A DNA stretch of 64,000 nt from Jiella marina (GCF_024359545.1 NZ_JAKQZG010000006.1:242679-306678), one strand, 5' to 3'; positions 1 through 11,573 are shown, counted from the stretch's first letter. Notes: generated by a model not told the origin, from the letters alone. Program-made: numbers and translations.

Positions 1-390
1 TCCTCCCAGCAATCTTCGATGAGTGGATCCTCCGATGATACCGCCTCGAATGCGAGCTCCGAAGGCGTCGGAACCGGCGAAGTCTCGAAGGACGGCCAGA
101 CGATGCCGATGGCGAGCAGCCAGGGCGGAGGCGAGGAGAACATGGCGATGTCGGGCCAGGACGCGAACGCGCAGCAAGCCGGCAATGAAACGGCGATGGC
201 CAGCACCGGCCAAGGGACGGACAACCCGTCCGATGCCTCGTCAAGCGCAACCGATGGCGGAAGCTATCAGATGGCTCTGAACAGGGCTCAGACCGCCCTT
301 GACGAGGGCAATGAAGAAGCCTGCCTTGCCGCAGTCGAGGAAGCGCGCAACATGCAGGCCGAGGGCGCTTCCAACCAGTCTTCGCAGTAA
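1..390 (+). CDS. Low-complexity Ser/Gly/Met-rich protein, 5' end cut by window
   Basis: The reading frame is open from the first base of the window and stops with TAA at 388-390, so the true start probably lies upstream; an internal ATG sits at 19. The visible part is dominated by Ser, Gly, Ala, Gln and Asp with several Met residues and no recognisable fold. Its last 40 residues are less biased, amphipathic and Ala/Glu-rich (MALNRAQTALDEG), resembling a short helical repeat. Such acidic low-complexity proteins are often exported in alphaproteobacteria, but no signal peptide can be seen because the N-terminus is missing. I do not recognise a family. A 12-bp hairpin follows the stop codon. Confidence 0.55.
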   Translation, partial: SSQQSSMSGSSDDTASNASSEGVGTGEVSKDGQTMPMASSQGGGEENMAMSGQDANAQQAGNETAMASTGQGTDNPSDASSSATDGGSYQMALNRAQTALDEGNEEACLAAVEEARNMQAEGASNQSSQ

Positions 391-413
391 CGCTGCAAAA
401 CTCAGACACTGTG

Positions 414-446
414 TTCAGCGGGCGCCGCATGACAGCGCCCGCTGAA
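414..446 (+). terminator. Perfect 12-bp hairpin after the first gene
   Basis: Arms 414-425 and 435-446 are perfectly complementary (core AGCGGGCGC/GCGCCCGCT) with a 9-nt loop. It lies 24 nt after the stop codon of the left-edge gene, where a terminator is expected. No T-run follows on either strand, so it may be a weak or factor-assisted terminator, or only an mRNA 3'-end stabiliser. Confidence 0.45.
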
Positions 447-553
447 GTCGTGTCGTAATCGTCAATCGCCGCAGCATCATATGTTTCACGGCGAGCGACG
501 CGTGCCGCCACCGCTTTTCCTACCCGGCTCGATTCCAAGCAGCGGTTGACGCC

Positions 554-2065
554 TCAGGCGTGCGGCCTCCCGGATGCCTCAATCGGCTCCAGATAGAGGC
601 GGATCCCGTTCTCCGAGCGAACCGTCAGGCGGGAGACCGGCTTGGGCACATGATCCGGGTCGGGTTTCACCACGAACCGCCGCAGGATCTCGGCGAGCAC
701 CAGCGTCGCCTCCTGCATGGCGAAGGACGCGCCGACGCAGACCCGCGCCCCCATCGAGAAGGGCATGTAGACCTGGCGGACGGTCTCGCGCGCCTCCGGG
801 TCGGAAAAGCGGGCCGGCTCGAAGCGGTCGGGCCGCGGCCAGTAGGCCTCATGGCGGTGCATCAGCCACACCGGCACGCTGACGGCATGATCGCAGGGCA
901 CGGTAAGATCGCCGAGCGTTTCCTCGGCCACCGTCTCGCGCGGATAGAAGGCGATCGGTGGGTAGAGCCGCATCGCTTCCCGAAAGACGTTTCGGGTCTT
1001 CTCGAGGCGCTTGATGGTGGCGAATACGACCGGCCCCCCTTGGGTGGCGAGTTCGACTTCGGCGCGCAACTCTCTCTGCATCTCGGGATGGTGGGCGAGG
1101 AGGTAGAGCGTCCAGCCGAGAGCGGCCGCCGCCGTCTCGTGGCCCGCCAAGAAGAAGACGGCGATCTGGTCGAGGAGTTCTTCGTGGTCGAGCCGGGTAC
1201 CGGTGACGGGATCGCGCGCCACAAGCAGCGACGAGAGGATGTCGCGGTCCGGCACCGGATCACCGGCCGCAATCGCCTTCAGGCGCTTGCGAAGCGGCAT
1301 GTCCAGCGCCCGGCGGATCAAACGCGCCATGCGCCTCGACCTGGCGCTCGACCACATATAGGTCGGAGACAGGCCTGTCAGCGCGTTGATCGCCTGCTGC
1401 CGGAAGACAAGCTCCTGGAATATCTCGAAGGCCTCGAAGATCGGCTGTGCGACCTCGGAGGGCAGGCGCTCGGAATAGATCGTGCGGAAGATGATGTCGC
1501 CCGCATAGTGGTTCATCTCGCGGTCGATCGCGATCGGTCGCCCGTTCGCGGCCTCCGCGCCGAGCCTCTCGACAAGTTCGAGCGCTGCGCCGCTCATCAA
1601 GGGAAAGACATCGCGGACCCCTGCCGTTGTAAAGGCCTGATCGACGATCCGCCGTTGCCGCTTCCAGACCTCGCCGTTGGAGGCGAAGATGCCGTTGCCG
1701 ATCAGGGGTGCCATCACGGCTGCGAAGCGGCGAGGCTTGGGAAAGGCGTCGGGCCGGCGCACCAGGACTTCGCGGATCAGCGCCGGGTCGCGCAGGAAAT
1801 GCAGGACCTGCCGGGGGGCCGTGGGCAGCGCCGGCAGGGAATGCCGGCTGATGCCCACGAACTGATAGCTCTGACGCGTGTAGAGCCCGAGGGCCGAATA
1901 TCGCAGCACCGCCTTCAACCAGACGAGGCGATTGGCCTTCCGATCGACGATCGGGGGCGCCGGAGCGACGAAATCGTCGCGGCCGCGCATCGCCGAGCGG
2001 ACCGGGCATGTCTCGCCCGCCATCGGGGGGCCGCGGGGGGACTCGGCCGATCCGTTGCCGGTCAT
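554..2065 (-). CDS. Cytochrome P450
   Basis: Haem-thiolate monooxygenase of 503 aa. The I-helix oxygen-activation motif AGHET is at about residues 307-311, the K-helix ExxR (EAMR) at 363-366, and the haem-binding loop FSMGARVCVG has its cysteine at about 443. The position after the I-helix Thr is Ala, not the more usual second Thr/Ser. No membrane anchor is obvious. It is the last gene of a three-gene minus-strand operon: its ATG overlaps the stop of the upstream hydrolase in an ATGA arrangement, implying translational coupling. No ferredoxin or reductase gene is adjacent, so electron partners must come from elsewhere. Its I-helix and haem-loop regions resemble the second P450 at 8133-9539. 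The substrate is unknown; coupling to membrane hydrolases suggests a lipid-like substrate (inference). Confidence 0.93.
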   Translation of the reverse strand: MTGNGSAESPRGPPMAGETCPVRSAMRGRDDFVAPAPPIVDRKANRLVWLKAVLRYSALGLYTRQSYQFVGISRHSLPALPTAPRQVLHFLRDPALIREVLVRRPDAFPKPRRFAAVMAPLIGNGIFASNGEVWKRQRRIVDQAFTTAGVRDVFPLMSGAALELVERLGAEAANGRPIAIDREMNHYAGDIIFRTIYSERLPSEVAQPIFEAFEIFQELVFRQQAINALTGLSPTYMWSSARSRRMARLIRRALDMPLRKRLKAIAAGDPVPDRDILSSLLVARDPVTGTRLDHEELLDQIAVFFLAGHETAAAALGWTLYLLAHHPEMQRELRAEVELATQGGPVVFATIKRLEKTRNVFREAMRLYPPIAFYPRETVAEETLGDLTVPCDHAVSVPVWLMHRHEAYWPRPDRFEPARFSDPEARETVRQVYMPFSMGARVCVGASFAMQEATLVLAEILRRFVVKPDPDHVPKPVSRLTVRSENGIRLYLEPIEASGRPHA

Positions 2066-3306
2066 GGCGCCTCTCTCACAGCGCTCGTGAGCCGCTCCGG
2101 CCGGGAAAGCAGCTCGAAATAATCGAAGCGAAAGCCCCGCTCGGACGGCTTGAGATACTGAAAGTGGAAGTCGAGCGGATGCATGCGGATGTAGTCGAAG
2201 CTGTCGGGCTCCAGCATGTCGTGGAAATCGGGCTCGCGCTGGATGATCCTCACCTCTTCCTCCGGCACACCGAGATCCTGCAGGATCGGCACGCGGCAGG
2301 AGGAACAGGGATCGGAGCCGGATGTCACGTCGAAGAAGGTGAGCCGATCGGTGGTGCCGAGAAGGCGGAGATCCTCGCGAAACGCCGCATCATCGCCGAG
2401 CACATTGTAGAAGGGGATCGTCTGGCCGAGGGTCAGGATCACCACCCGCGGGCCGCGACGGCCGATCTCCGGTTCCTCGCGCAGCGCCCGCGCCATCATG
2501 CGCACCAGGAGAAGCGCACCGAAACTGTGGCCGACGACGACGATCTCCTCGGAGTCCGTCGCGCGCCACCGCTCGACGAAGCGGTCGGCGAAGAGGTTCG
2601 TGCGCTCGACCCCGAGATCGCGTTCGCCCTGCGCCGTCGCGAACTGGTGGTCGAGGCTCCGCAGGAGCCACAGGAGGTTCGTACGCCCCGCCGCAAAGCG
2701 CCAGAAGGCGACAGCGCCCGCGAGCGCACCGGCGACCGCGGCGAGACCGAAAGCCGTCTGCAATGCTCCGCCGCCACCGAGTGAAGCGACGAGTGCCGAG
2801 ACCAGCGCATAGGCTGCCCAGCTTCCGAGGGTGGCGATCAGCGCACAGATCAGGATCGTGCAGGGCAGAACAATAATGGCACCCAGCCCTGACAGGCCCT
2901 GGCGACCGAACCGGCGAAGCTGTTCCCGGCGGTGCGCCAATATGAAGGCGAAGACGCGAAAGCCGGAGCGCAAAAGATCGATGGGCCCGATGGAGGTCCA
3001 CAGCTTGCGGACGAGGTCGTCCCAGCGCAGGATGACGTAGTCGATCGACGCCGGGCGTCCGGTCTTTACGTCCTCGGCCCTGATCTCCAGACGAGAGGCG
3101 TGTTGGCCGGCTTTCCTGCGCGGCGACAGCGTGAGCCGACGTCCGACGCGTTCTTCGCTCTTCTGCGCGCCCTCCTTCAGGAGGGCCTCGTAGACCCTGG
3201 GCCCGCGCGGATCGAGCCCGTGAATGTAGAAGACGTCGCGTCGAATTCCTGTGTCCGCCTCGATCGTTTCGCTCCCGAACGTCCCCGATCTCGTTTCCAC
3301 CGTCAT
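2062..3306 (-). CDS. Membrane alpha/beta-hydrolase-like protein, paralogue B
   Basis: Protein of 414 aa that I do not recognise as a named family. An N-terminal YIHGLDPRG (about 27-35) looks like the HG oxyanion region of an alpha/beta hydrolase. Two hydrophobic segments (about 141-172 and 183-203) predict an inner-membrane hairpin. A nucleophile elbow GHSFG has its Ser near 261. Conserved C-terminal blocks shared with the neighbour include GQTIPFY, LTFFDVTSGSDP, PDFHD and FHFQYLKPSERG, which may supply the Asp and His. It begins 1 nt after the paralogue's stop and overlaps the P450 start, so the three genes should be one transcript. A lipase, esterase or acyl-transferase acting at the membrane is an inference; the exact reaction is unknown. 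Confidence 0.75.
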   Translation of the reverse strand: MTVETRSGTFGSETIEADTGIRRDVFYIHGLDPRGPRVYEALLKEGAQKSEERVGRRLTLSPRRKAGQHASRLEIRAEDVKTGRPASIDYVILRWDDLVRKLWTSIGPIDLLRSGFRVFAFILAHRREQLRRFGRQGLSGLGAIIVLPCTILICALIATLGSWAAYALVSALVASLGGGGALQTAFGLAAVAGALAGAVAFWRFAAGRTNLLWLLRSLDHQFATAQGERDLGVERTNLFADRFVERWRATDSEEIVVVGHSFGALLLVRMMARALREEPEIGRRGPRVVILTLGQTIPFYNVLGDDAAFREDLRLLGTTDRLTFFDVTSGSDPCSSCRVPILQDLGVPEEEVRIIQREPDFHDMLEPDSFDYIRMHPLDFHFQYLKPSERGFRFDYFELLSRPERLTSAVREAP

Positions 3307-3307
3307 G

Positions 3308-4528
3308 TCAGGCCGCCCGGGCCTGGAGGCCGCTGGCCGGCAAGGGCTCCGGCCGCGTGACGAGTTCGAAATAGTCGAAGCCGCTCCCCCGCTCCGAGGG
3401 CTTCAGGTATTGGAAATGGAACTCCAGCGGCCGCGCCCGGATGTGCCGGAACGTCTCGGGTTCGAGGATATCGTGAAAGTCAGGCTCGCGTTGAATGACG
3501 CGCGATTCCTCCTCCGGCACGCCCAAGCCATGCAGCATCCTGAGCCGGCAGGCCGAACCCGGATCGGACCCGGAGGTCACATCGAAGAAGGTCAGGCGCG
3601 AACTGGTGCCGAGCAGAACGAGATCGTCGCGCAGGTCCTGTGCGTCGTCGAGCATGTCGTAGAAGGGGATGGTCTGGCCGCAGGTCAGGAGGACGAGCGG
3701 GGGACCTGTGTGCCCGATCTCCGGCTCGCGCCGCAGCGCATCGGCCACCATGCGCACGGTCAGAAGCGCGCCGAGGCTGTGCCCGACGACCAGAATTTCG
3801 TCGGCCTCGCCCCGTCTCCAGGTTTCGATCAGCCGGTCCGCAAAGAGTTTCGACCGCTCGACCGACCGGTCGGTGCGCCCCTGCGCCGTGCCGAGCAGAT
3901 AGTCCAGGCAGCGCGTCAACCACCAGATGTTACCCGCCCGCTCGGCTGAGCGCCAAAGCAGGAATGCGCCCGCGAGGACGATGCAGGCGGCCAGAAGGCC
4001 GGCGACCAGAGCGATCGTCTCGCTGGCGCCGAGAGCCCCCGCGAGTGCACTCGCCCCCCAATAGGCCAGGAGCGTCCCACCGACGGCGAGCAATGCGACG
4101 ATGGAGATGATCGCGGGCGGTGTGACGATGGCGAGGAAGCCGGCCCAGGCCGGTTTTCGATGCGTGCGCAGGATGCCTCGCCGCCATGTCACGAGGAATA
4201 CGTGAAAGGCCTCGATGACGAGGCGATAGGGCGGCTTGTCCGCCCAAAGCCGGCGTACGATGTCGTCCCAGTGCAGGACCTCGTACCGTGTCGTGGTATG
4301 ACGGCCGCTGGCACGATCGTCGGCCTCCAGCGTGAACAGAGACGCATGTTGTCCCGACTTCCGCCGGGAGGAGACGGATATCTCGCGGGACCAGCGCGCG
4401 CCGGCGACCTTGGCCCCATCGCGAAAAAAGCCGTGATAGACCCGCGCACCGCGCGGATCGAAACCGTGCACGTACATGACGTGGCGGCGAAAAACCCCGC
4501 CGCCGGCGTCGCCGTGCATGTTCGACAC
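3308..4528 (-). CDS. Membrane alpha/beta-hydrolase-like protein, paralogue A
   Basis: First gene of the hydrolase-hydrolase-P450 operon and a clear tandem paralogue of 2062-3306. Shared blocks are YVHGFDPRG near the N-terminus, RRKSGQHAS, WDDIVRRLW, two hydrophobic segments, the nucleophile elbow GHSLG (Ser about 251), GQTIPFY, LTFFDVTSGSDP, PDFHD and FHFQYLKPSERG. The frame can be extended to a TTG at 4546, but the GTG at 4528 is preceded at 7 nt by an excellent GGAGGAGGG ribosome-binding site, so GTG is preferred (406 aa). Two copies kept side by side with intact motifs suggest different substrates or a heterodimer (inference). Family name and reaction are not known to me. Confidence 0.75.
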   Translation of the reverse strand: MSNMHGDAGGGVFRRHVMYVHGFDPRGARVYHGFFRDGAKVAGARWSREISVSSRRKSGQHASLFTLEADDRASGRHTTTRYEVLHWDDIVRRLWADKPPYRLVIEAFHVFLVTWRRGILRTHRKPAWAGFLAIVTPPAIISIVALLAVGGTLLAYWGASALAGALGASETIALVAGLLAACIVLAGAFLLWRSAERAGNIWWLTRCLDYLLGTAQGRTDRSVERSKLFADRLIETWRRGEADEILVVGHSLGALLTVRMVADALRREPEIGHTGPPLVLLTCGQTIPFYDMLDDAQDLRDDLVLLGTSSRLTFFDVTSGSDPGSACRLRMLHGLGVPEEESRVIQREPDFHDILEPETFRHIRARPLEFHFQYLKPSERGSGFDYFELVTRPEPLPASGLQARAA

Positions 4529-4997
4529 GAACAGACCCTCCTCCAATGTCTCGGCTCCGCCATCTCTCCCCGACGACGGCGGAGGCCCGAATACGCGGCC
4601 TCGCAGCTTCTCCCGAGGTGAGGTCCTTCATAATCTCCAGCCGCTTGCCTGTTCAAGGCCCGGCTCACCGCCAATCGTGTGAACAGGATGCGGGATCCGC
4701 GCCGATGAGCCCCGGCAACCGACACGTGGGCAACGCCGCCGCCCAGGCCATCAGACGGACCAGGGATCGGCCCAGCAGCCAATCACCAATCGCAGAATGG
4801 TCCTTCTGCCGGACTTCCCGCTGCCCGCGAAATCGAGACCAGGCTGTGACGAAGACAGGAATCACGAACGAACCGACCGCCCGGAGCAGGCCGATCAGTC
4901 ACTGTGATGTCCGACACAGCGGGCGGTCCAGGCAGAGAGTAGCTTCTGGTCATCGGCGGTCGAAACGAGCCGCTCCAAACCGAAGGAAGCCCTGACC
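4529..4997. other. Intergenic region between divergent genes
   Basis: About 470 bases between the minus-strand hydrolase operon and the plus-strand small secreted protein. It should hold both promoters. A 66-codon frame on the minus strand (4665-4865) has no ribosome-binding site or family resemblance and is not called. I see no repeat, RNA gene or clear promoter consensus. Confidence 0.4.
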
Positions 4998-5294
4998 ATG
5001 ATCCGCAAGACCATCCTCTCCGCCCTGACCATCACCATGATCGCCGGCGCCGCTCCGGCAAAGGCCTCCGACTACGGCGTCGAGGTTCCGCCCGTCCGTC
5101 ACGGCGGCAAGCACTACAACCGCGACGCTGCGATCGCCGGCGCCGTCATCGGCCTCATCGGGGCTATCGCCGGTGCCGACGGGGGCCACCGCGCCCGGAA
5201 GTCCTATCGCGACTGCTTCGAGAAGCCGATCAAACGCTACGATCCCTATTACGGCCGCCGCGTCATCGTCGACTACAAGCTCGTGTGCCGCTGA
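4998..5294 (+). CDS. Small exported protein of unknown function
   Basis: 98 aa. The first 23 residues (MIRKTILSALTIT... ending APAKA) form a Sec signal peptide with a good AxA cleavage site. The mature part has a glycine-zipper-like hydrophobic stretch (AIAGAVIGLIGAIAGADGG) followed by a basic, Tyr-rich tail with two cysteines (one in RDCF, the other two residues before the end). Glycine-zipper small proteins often associate with the outer membrane, so periplasmic or envelope location is likely. I do not recognise a named family. A bidirectional hairpin terminator follows and separates it from convergent gyrB. Confidence 0.7.
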   Translation: MIRKTILSALTITMIAGAAPAKASDYGVEVPPVRHGGKHYNRDAAIAGAVIGLIGAIAGADGGHRARKSYRDCFEKPIKRYDPYYGRRVIVDYKLVCR

Positions 5295-5316
5295 TACGCA
5301 TCTTCCGATGCAAATC

Positions 5317-5346
5317 GCCCCCGGTTCGCTCCGAATCGGGGGCTTT
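5317..5346 (+). terminator. Intrinsic terminator between the small exported gene and gyrB
   Basis: Arms 5317-5326 and 5334-5343 pair over 10 bp with one G-T wobble (GCCCCCGGTT/AATCGGGGGC), 7-nt loop, followed by TTT. It lies 22 nt past the plus-strand stop and could also act on gyrB transcripts coming from the other side. Confidence 0.75.
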
Positions 5347-5398
5347 CGCGTAAAGAAGGCGCGGCAGCAGAACCTCTGATCCTGCCGGACCGGGGACC

Positions 5399-7888
<2,490 letters not shown>

Positions 7889-8132
7889 TCAGGGCCCGTA
7901 TATAAGGTGTCGCGAGGGTGGATGAAAGCGCCGCGCCGGCCGCGCAGTCGAGCGTTTCCACCAATGATGCGAAGATGTTGCATTGCTGACGACGCCGGGC
8001 CGCTCGGAGCGTTCCTGCGCCTCCCGATGAGTCGGCACGCCAGCGCCCGCGGCGTTCTGCCCGTCGACGGGGCAGGAACCGCTTCCCATATCATGGAGAG
8101 GATAAACGCAATTTTTCAATGAGTTCCCCGCC

Positions 8133-9539
8133 ATGTCCGTCACGTCGGAGCATCCGCCAGCCGCAAGGCGCGCCTTTCGCGCGCCGGCTCCCGTGCCCCA
8201 TTCCGAGCCGCTGGGCTTTGCGAGCTTCATCCAGACCGCCTCACGCAACCCGATCGAGATCTGGGGGACGCGGGCCTTCAAGGAGCCCTATATCCGCGGC
8301 TCATGGCTCGGCGTTCCGAACATCGTCGTCAACGATCCGGCCGGTGTGCGCCACTGCCTCGTCGAGAACGCCAAGAACTATGTCATGCAGCCCCTGCGCC
8401 AGCGGATTTTGCGTCCGCTGCTGCGCGACGGCCTCTTGACCGCGGAAGGTCCGCTCTGGAAGCGCACCCGCAAGGCGATCGCCCCGGTCTTCACGCCGCG
8501 CCACATTTCCGGCTTCACCGAAGCCATGCAGACGCGCTCCGCCCTCTTCGCAGAGGGGCTGGACAAGCGCGCTGGCGAGACAGTCGACATCTCCCACGAG
8601 ATGACACTCCTGACCTTCGATATCCTGCAGGAGACCCTGTTTTCCGGCGACATCGCTTCGGAGCCGGAGGGCTTTGCCCCCTCGACCCGCGACTTTCTGG
8701 GCTCGGTGGGACGGGTGGACCCGCTCGACCTGTTGAACGCCCCGGCCTTCCTGCCGCGGCTGCGGCGTCTCAGGGGCCGCAAGTCCATGGCTTTCTTCCG
8801 CGGCCTGATTGCCGACACGATCGCCAAACGGCGCGGCACGCTGGAGCGCGACCCCGATGGCACGCCGAACGATCTTCTGACGCTGCTGATCAAGGCTGAC
8901 GGCCTGTCGAGCGAGGAGATCGAGGACAACATCATCACCTTCATCGGTGCCGGCCACGAGACGACCGCCCGTTCGCTGGCCTGGACGCTCTATCTGTTGA
9001 GCCAGGCGCCGGAGGAACGCGAGCTGGTCGAACGCGAGATCGACGAGGTGCTGCCGACGCTCGGCCATCCGAGCGAATGGGTGGAGAGGCTCGTCCACAC
9101 GAAGGCCGCCTTCGAGGAGGCGATGCGGCTTTATCCACCGGCCCCGTCGCTCAACCGCACCGCCCTCAAGCCGGACAAGGCGGGCGACGTGGACATTCCG
9201 GCCGGCTCCACCGTCCTCGTCATGCCCTGGCTGATCCATCGCCACGAAATGCTCTGGGACCGGCCGGATCATTTCATCCCGAGCCGCTTCCTGCCGGAGA
9301 ACCGCGACAAGATCGACCGCTATCAGTATCTGCCCTTCGGCGTGGGGCCGCGGGTCTGCATCGGCGCCAGCTTTGCCCTGCAGGAGGGGGTGATCGCCCT
9401 CGCCTTGCTCTTGAAGGATCTGCGTTTCGACTATACCCGGACCACGGCGCCGGAAGTGGTTCAACGCATCACCGTCCAGCCGAATGGCGGACTTCCCATG
9501 CGTGTCGTCAGACGTCATGAGGGCGCCAGATCGGCGTGA
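8133..9539 (+). CDS. Cytochrome P450
   Basis: 468 aa. The I-helix motif AGHETT is at about 273-278, ExxR (EAMR) at 329-332 and the haem loop FGVGPRVCIG has its Cys at about 409, all canonical. It is most like the P450 at 554-2065 (AGHET, RLYPP, WLMHRHE/WLIHRHE, and RVC[V/I]GASFA[M/L]QE), so the two look like distant paralogues. It is monocistronic, with no redox partner next to it. The substrate is unknown; the CYP4-like style of the I-helix and haem region would fit a fatty-acid or alkyl substrate (inference). Confidence 0.93.
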   Translation: MSVTSEHPPAARRAFRAPAPVPHSEPLGFASFIQTASRNPIEIWGTRAFKEPYIRGSWLGVPNIVVNDPAGVRHCLVENAKNYVMQPLRQRILRPLLRDGLLTAEGPLWKRTRKAIAPVFTPRHISGFTEAMQTRSALFAEGLDKRAGETVDISHEMTLLTFDILQETLFSGDIASEPEGFAPSTRDFLGSVGRVDPLDLLNAPAFLPRLRRLRGRKSMAFFRGLIADTIAKRRGTLERDPDGTPNDLLTLLIKADGLSSEEIEDNIITFIGAGHETTARSLAWTLYLLSQAPEERELVEREIDEVLPTLGHPSEWVERLVHTKAAFEEAMRLYPPAPSLNRTALKPDKAGDVDIPAGSTVLVMPWLIHRHEMLWDRPDHFIPSRFLPENRDKIDRYQYLPFGVGPRVCIGASFALQEGVIALALLLKDLRFDYTRTTAPEVVQRITVQPNGGLPMRVVRRHEGARSA

Positions 9540-10103
9540 CGCTCGATGAGCCAAGGCGGCGCCGGGTCGCCTCGCGAAAACTCGTGCTTTGCTAAAGGGT
9601 CGTTTTGCCCTATATGAGTGTCTCTTCGCGCGCCATGGCGCTGTCGCAGGATGTTGCGGCACGCGCCCGGCTTACCCATGCCGCGCCTCGTCTGTTCGAT
9701 CATCGATCGGGTTATCGCACCCCTTGATCCTTCGCACCGACCGCCGGCATGGCCGAATGCACCGTTGATCAGACGGGGTTCGAACAGCCGGCGGGCGAGA
9801 ATCGACTTGGCTTTGCCGCCCGGGTCTTCGGACCGCAGGGCGGCGTGCGCCAGGTGCTCTCCTGCATGAGGCAGAGCGAGCGACATCGTCAGCCGGCCTT
9901 TGCGCTCGATCGTCAAAGGCGGCCCGGCAATGCGAAGGCGTCCTGACGATCGGGCCGCCCCCGTGATTTGCCACATTGAGCATGGCGTGGAAGGCAGGCA
10001 GCTTCGCGGCTCGCCGAGCTTCACGCCGTATCGCAAGCTGGGACGGGCAGATCGCAAGATCCTGCGGCGTTTCCACACTGGACCTGAGAAAGAGGGAGTC
10101 GTT
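9540..10103. other. Long untranslated region upstream of rpsU
   Basis: 564 bases without a gene I can support. It holds a promoter-like pair TTGCTA (9589-9594), 16 nt, TATATG (9611-9616), and a perfect 9-bp hairpin (arms 9918-9926 GGCGGCCCG and 9951-9959) with a 24-nt loop and no T-run. Open frames here on both strands lack ribosome-binding sites and family resemblance. It may be a long rpsU leader or carry a small RNA. Confidence 0.4.
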
Positions 10104-10340
10104 TTGAAAGTCGACGTTCGAGACAACAATGTAGACCAGGCCCTTCGCGCGCTGAAGAAGAAGCTGCAGCGCGAGGGTGTTTTCCGCGAGATGAAGGCGC
10201 GCCGCGCCTATGAGAAGCCTTCGGAGCGCCGCGCGCGCGAGAAGCAGCAGGCGATCCGCCGCTCCCGCAAGCTGGCGCGCAAGCAGGCGCAGCGCGAGGG
10301 CCTGATCCCCGGCGCAAAGCGCAAGGTCGCTGGCCGCTAA
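10104..10340 (+). CDS. rpsU: 30S ribosomal protein S21
   Basis: 78 aa, basic, typical alphaproteobacterial bS21 ([21 protein letters not shown], then Arg/Lys-rich helices such as [15 protein letters not shown]). S21 binds the 3' domain of 16S rRNA near the anti-Shine-Dalgarno region and helps initiation. The frame is open far upstream, but homology begins at the TTG at 10104, preceded 5 nt upstream by AGAGGGAG, so TTG is the likely start. Non-ATG starts for abundant ribosomal proteins are unusual and could limit its translation. A strong terminator follows at 10428. Confidence 0.92.
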   Translation: MKVDVRDNNVDQALRALKKKLQREGVFREMKARRAYEKPSERRAREKQQAIRRSRKLARKQAQREGLIPGAKRKVAGR

Positions 10341-10769
10341 GGCTTCTCGGCCACGACCCGGCTCGGAAAAGGGCGACTGCGCATCAATCACGTGCGCCCT
10401 TCGCCAGCCGCATCAGGATGATGCGCGAAGGCTCTCCGCCTAAGTGGCGAAGAGCCTTTTATTTTGCGCGGCACATGAGCAAGCGAAAGACTCACCGCCC
10501 CTGCTTCAGGGTGCGAGAACGTGCTCCGAGTCGAATCAACCGCCCATTGACCGACATCCGACGTGCAAGCGGCCCGACCGAGAAGCCCCGCAGAAAAACG
10601 CACGCGAGCTGACATGTCGGCTCTTCCTGCGCTGGTCGGTCTCTTCTATAAGCCTTTCGACATGATGGACGACGGATCACTGCCGCGATCCGGATGTCGA
10701 CCAACTCAATTCTTCCAGACCGTGCACACCCGGTCCGCATGCCCCTCAACACGTTCCAGGACCTGCCCC
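10341..10769. other. Intergenic region rpsU to aldolase
   Basis: 429 bases holding the rpsU terminator (10428-10465). The rest should contain the promoter of the downstream aldolase. No further gene or repeat is seen; the frame that extends the aldolase upstream to 10563 lacks family similarity. Confidence 0.4.
10428..10465 (+). terminator. Strong intrinsic terminator after rpsU
   Basis: AAGGCTCT (10428-10435) pairs with AGAGCCTT (10451-10458), with inner CGCC/GGCG pairs, followed by TTTTATTTT. It is a textbook rho-independent terminator 88 nt after the rpsU stop. Confidence 0.92.
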
Positions 10770-11573
10770 ATGAACACGCTGAAGCAGAGACTGAAAGCTG
10801 GCGAGTTCGTTGCGGCAGCATGGGCCGAGCTCGGCAGCCCGGACGTGGCGGAAATCCTCGTACGACACGGCTGGCCGGTTATCGTCATCGACGGCGAACA
10901 CGGCATCGGGGAACTCGAAACCTGGGTCGCCATGGCCCGGGCCATCGAGGCGGCGGGCGGCGAAGTGGTTCTGCGGGTGCCCGAGGGGAGCGAAACCGTC
11001 CTCAAGCGCGTCCTCGACCGGGGTTTCCGGTCGATCATCGTGCCGATGGTTCATACGCCGGAACAGGCCCGTGCGGTCGCGGATTTCTGCCGCTATCCAC
11101 CACGCGGGCAGCGCGGTTATGCCGCCCCGATCGTGCGCGCCTCCCAGTTCGGCGTCCAGGCCGACTATGCCCGAGATCGCGCCCATGAAGACACCCTCCT
11201 CATGGTCCAGTGCGAACACCACATCGCGGTCGACAATCTCAGAGAGATTGCTGCCGTCGAGGGAATCGACGCGATCTTTCTCGGCCCCAACGATCTGTCC
11301 GCCTCGATCGGCCATCTGGAGCGGATGGAAGAGCCCGAGCCCCAGGCCCTCTTCGCGCGGGTCGAAAGCGAGGCTGCTGCGAGCGGCACGCTTTTGGCCA
11401 CGATCCAGGGCGCGGGTCGCAACTGGCAGGAATTGCGGTCGCTCGGCTATCGGTTCGTCGTGGGTCCCAACGACATCTCTCTCCTCATTGCTTCGGCGCG
11501 CCAGGCCGTCACCGACCGCGATCAGGAATTGACCGGTCGAACGGCCGAAACGTCGGCCCAGCCGCGCTACTGA
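10770..11573 (+). CDS. HpcH/HpaI family aldolase
   Basis: 267 aa TIM-barrel class II (metal-dependent) aldolase of the HpcH/HpaI-citrate lyase beta family. Visible motifs: WAELGSPDVAEIL at the N-terminus, VIDGEHG (conserved Glu/His), QTRxxxR-type region PRGQRGY with the catalytic Arg, LLMVQCEH (metal-ligand Glu position), and FLGPNDLSAS (metal-ligand Asp and substrate loop). Members split 2-keto-3-deoxy sugar acids or 4-hydroxy-2-keto acids to pyruvate plus an aldehyde; the substrate cannot be told from sequence. The ATG at 10770 is chosen because similarity starts there, although the frame is open upstream. It is not in an obvious catabolic operon. Confidence 0.85.
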   Translation: MNTLKQRLKAGEFVAAAWAELGSPDVAEILVRHGWPVIVIDGEHGIGELETWVAMARAIEAAGGEVVLRVPEGSETVLKRVLDRGFRSIIVPMVHTPEQARAVADFCRYPPRGQRGYAAPIVRASQFGVQADYARDRAHEDTLLMVQCEHHIAVDNLREIAAVEGIDAIFLGPNDLSASIGHLERMEEPEPQALFARVESEAAASGTLLATIQGAGRNWQELRSLGYRFVVGPNDISLLIASARQAVTDRDQELTGRTAETSAQPRY

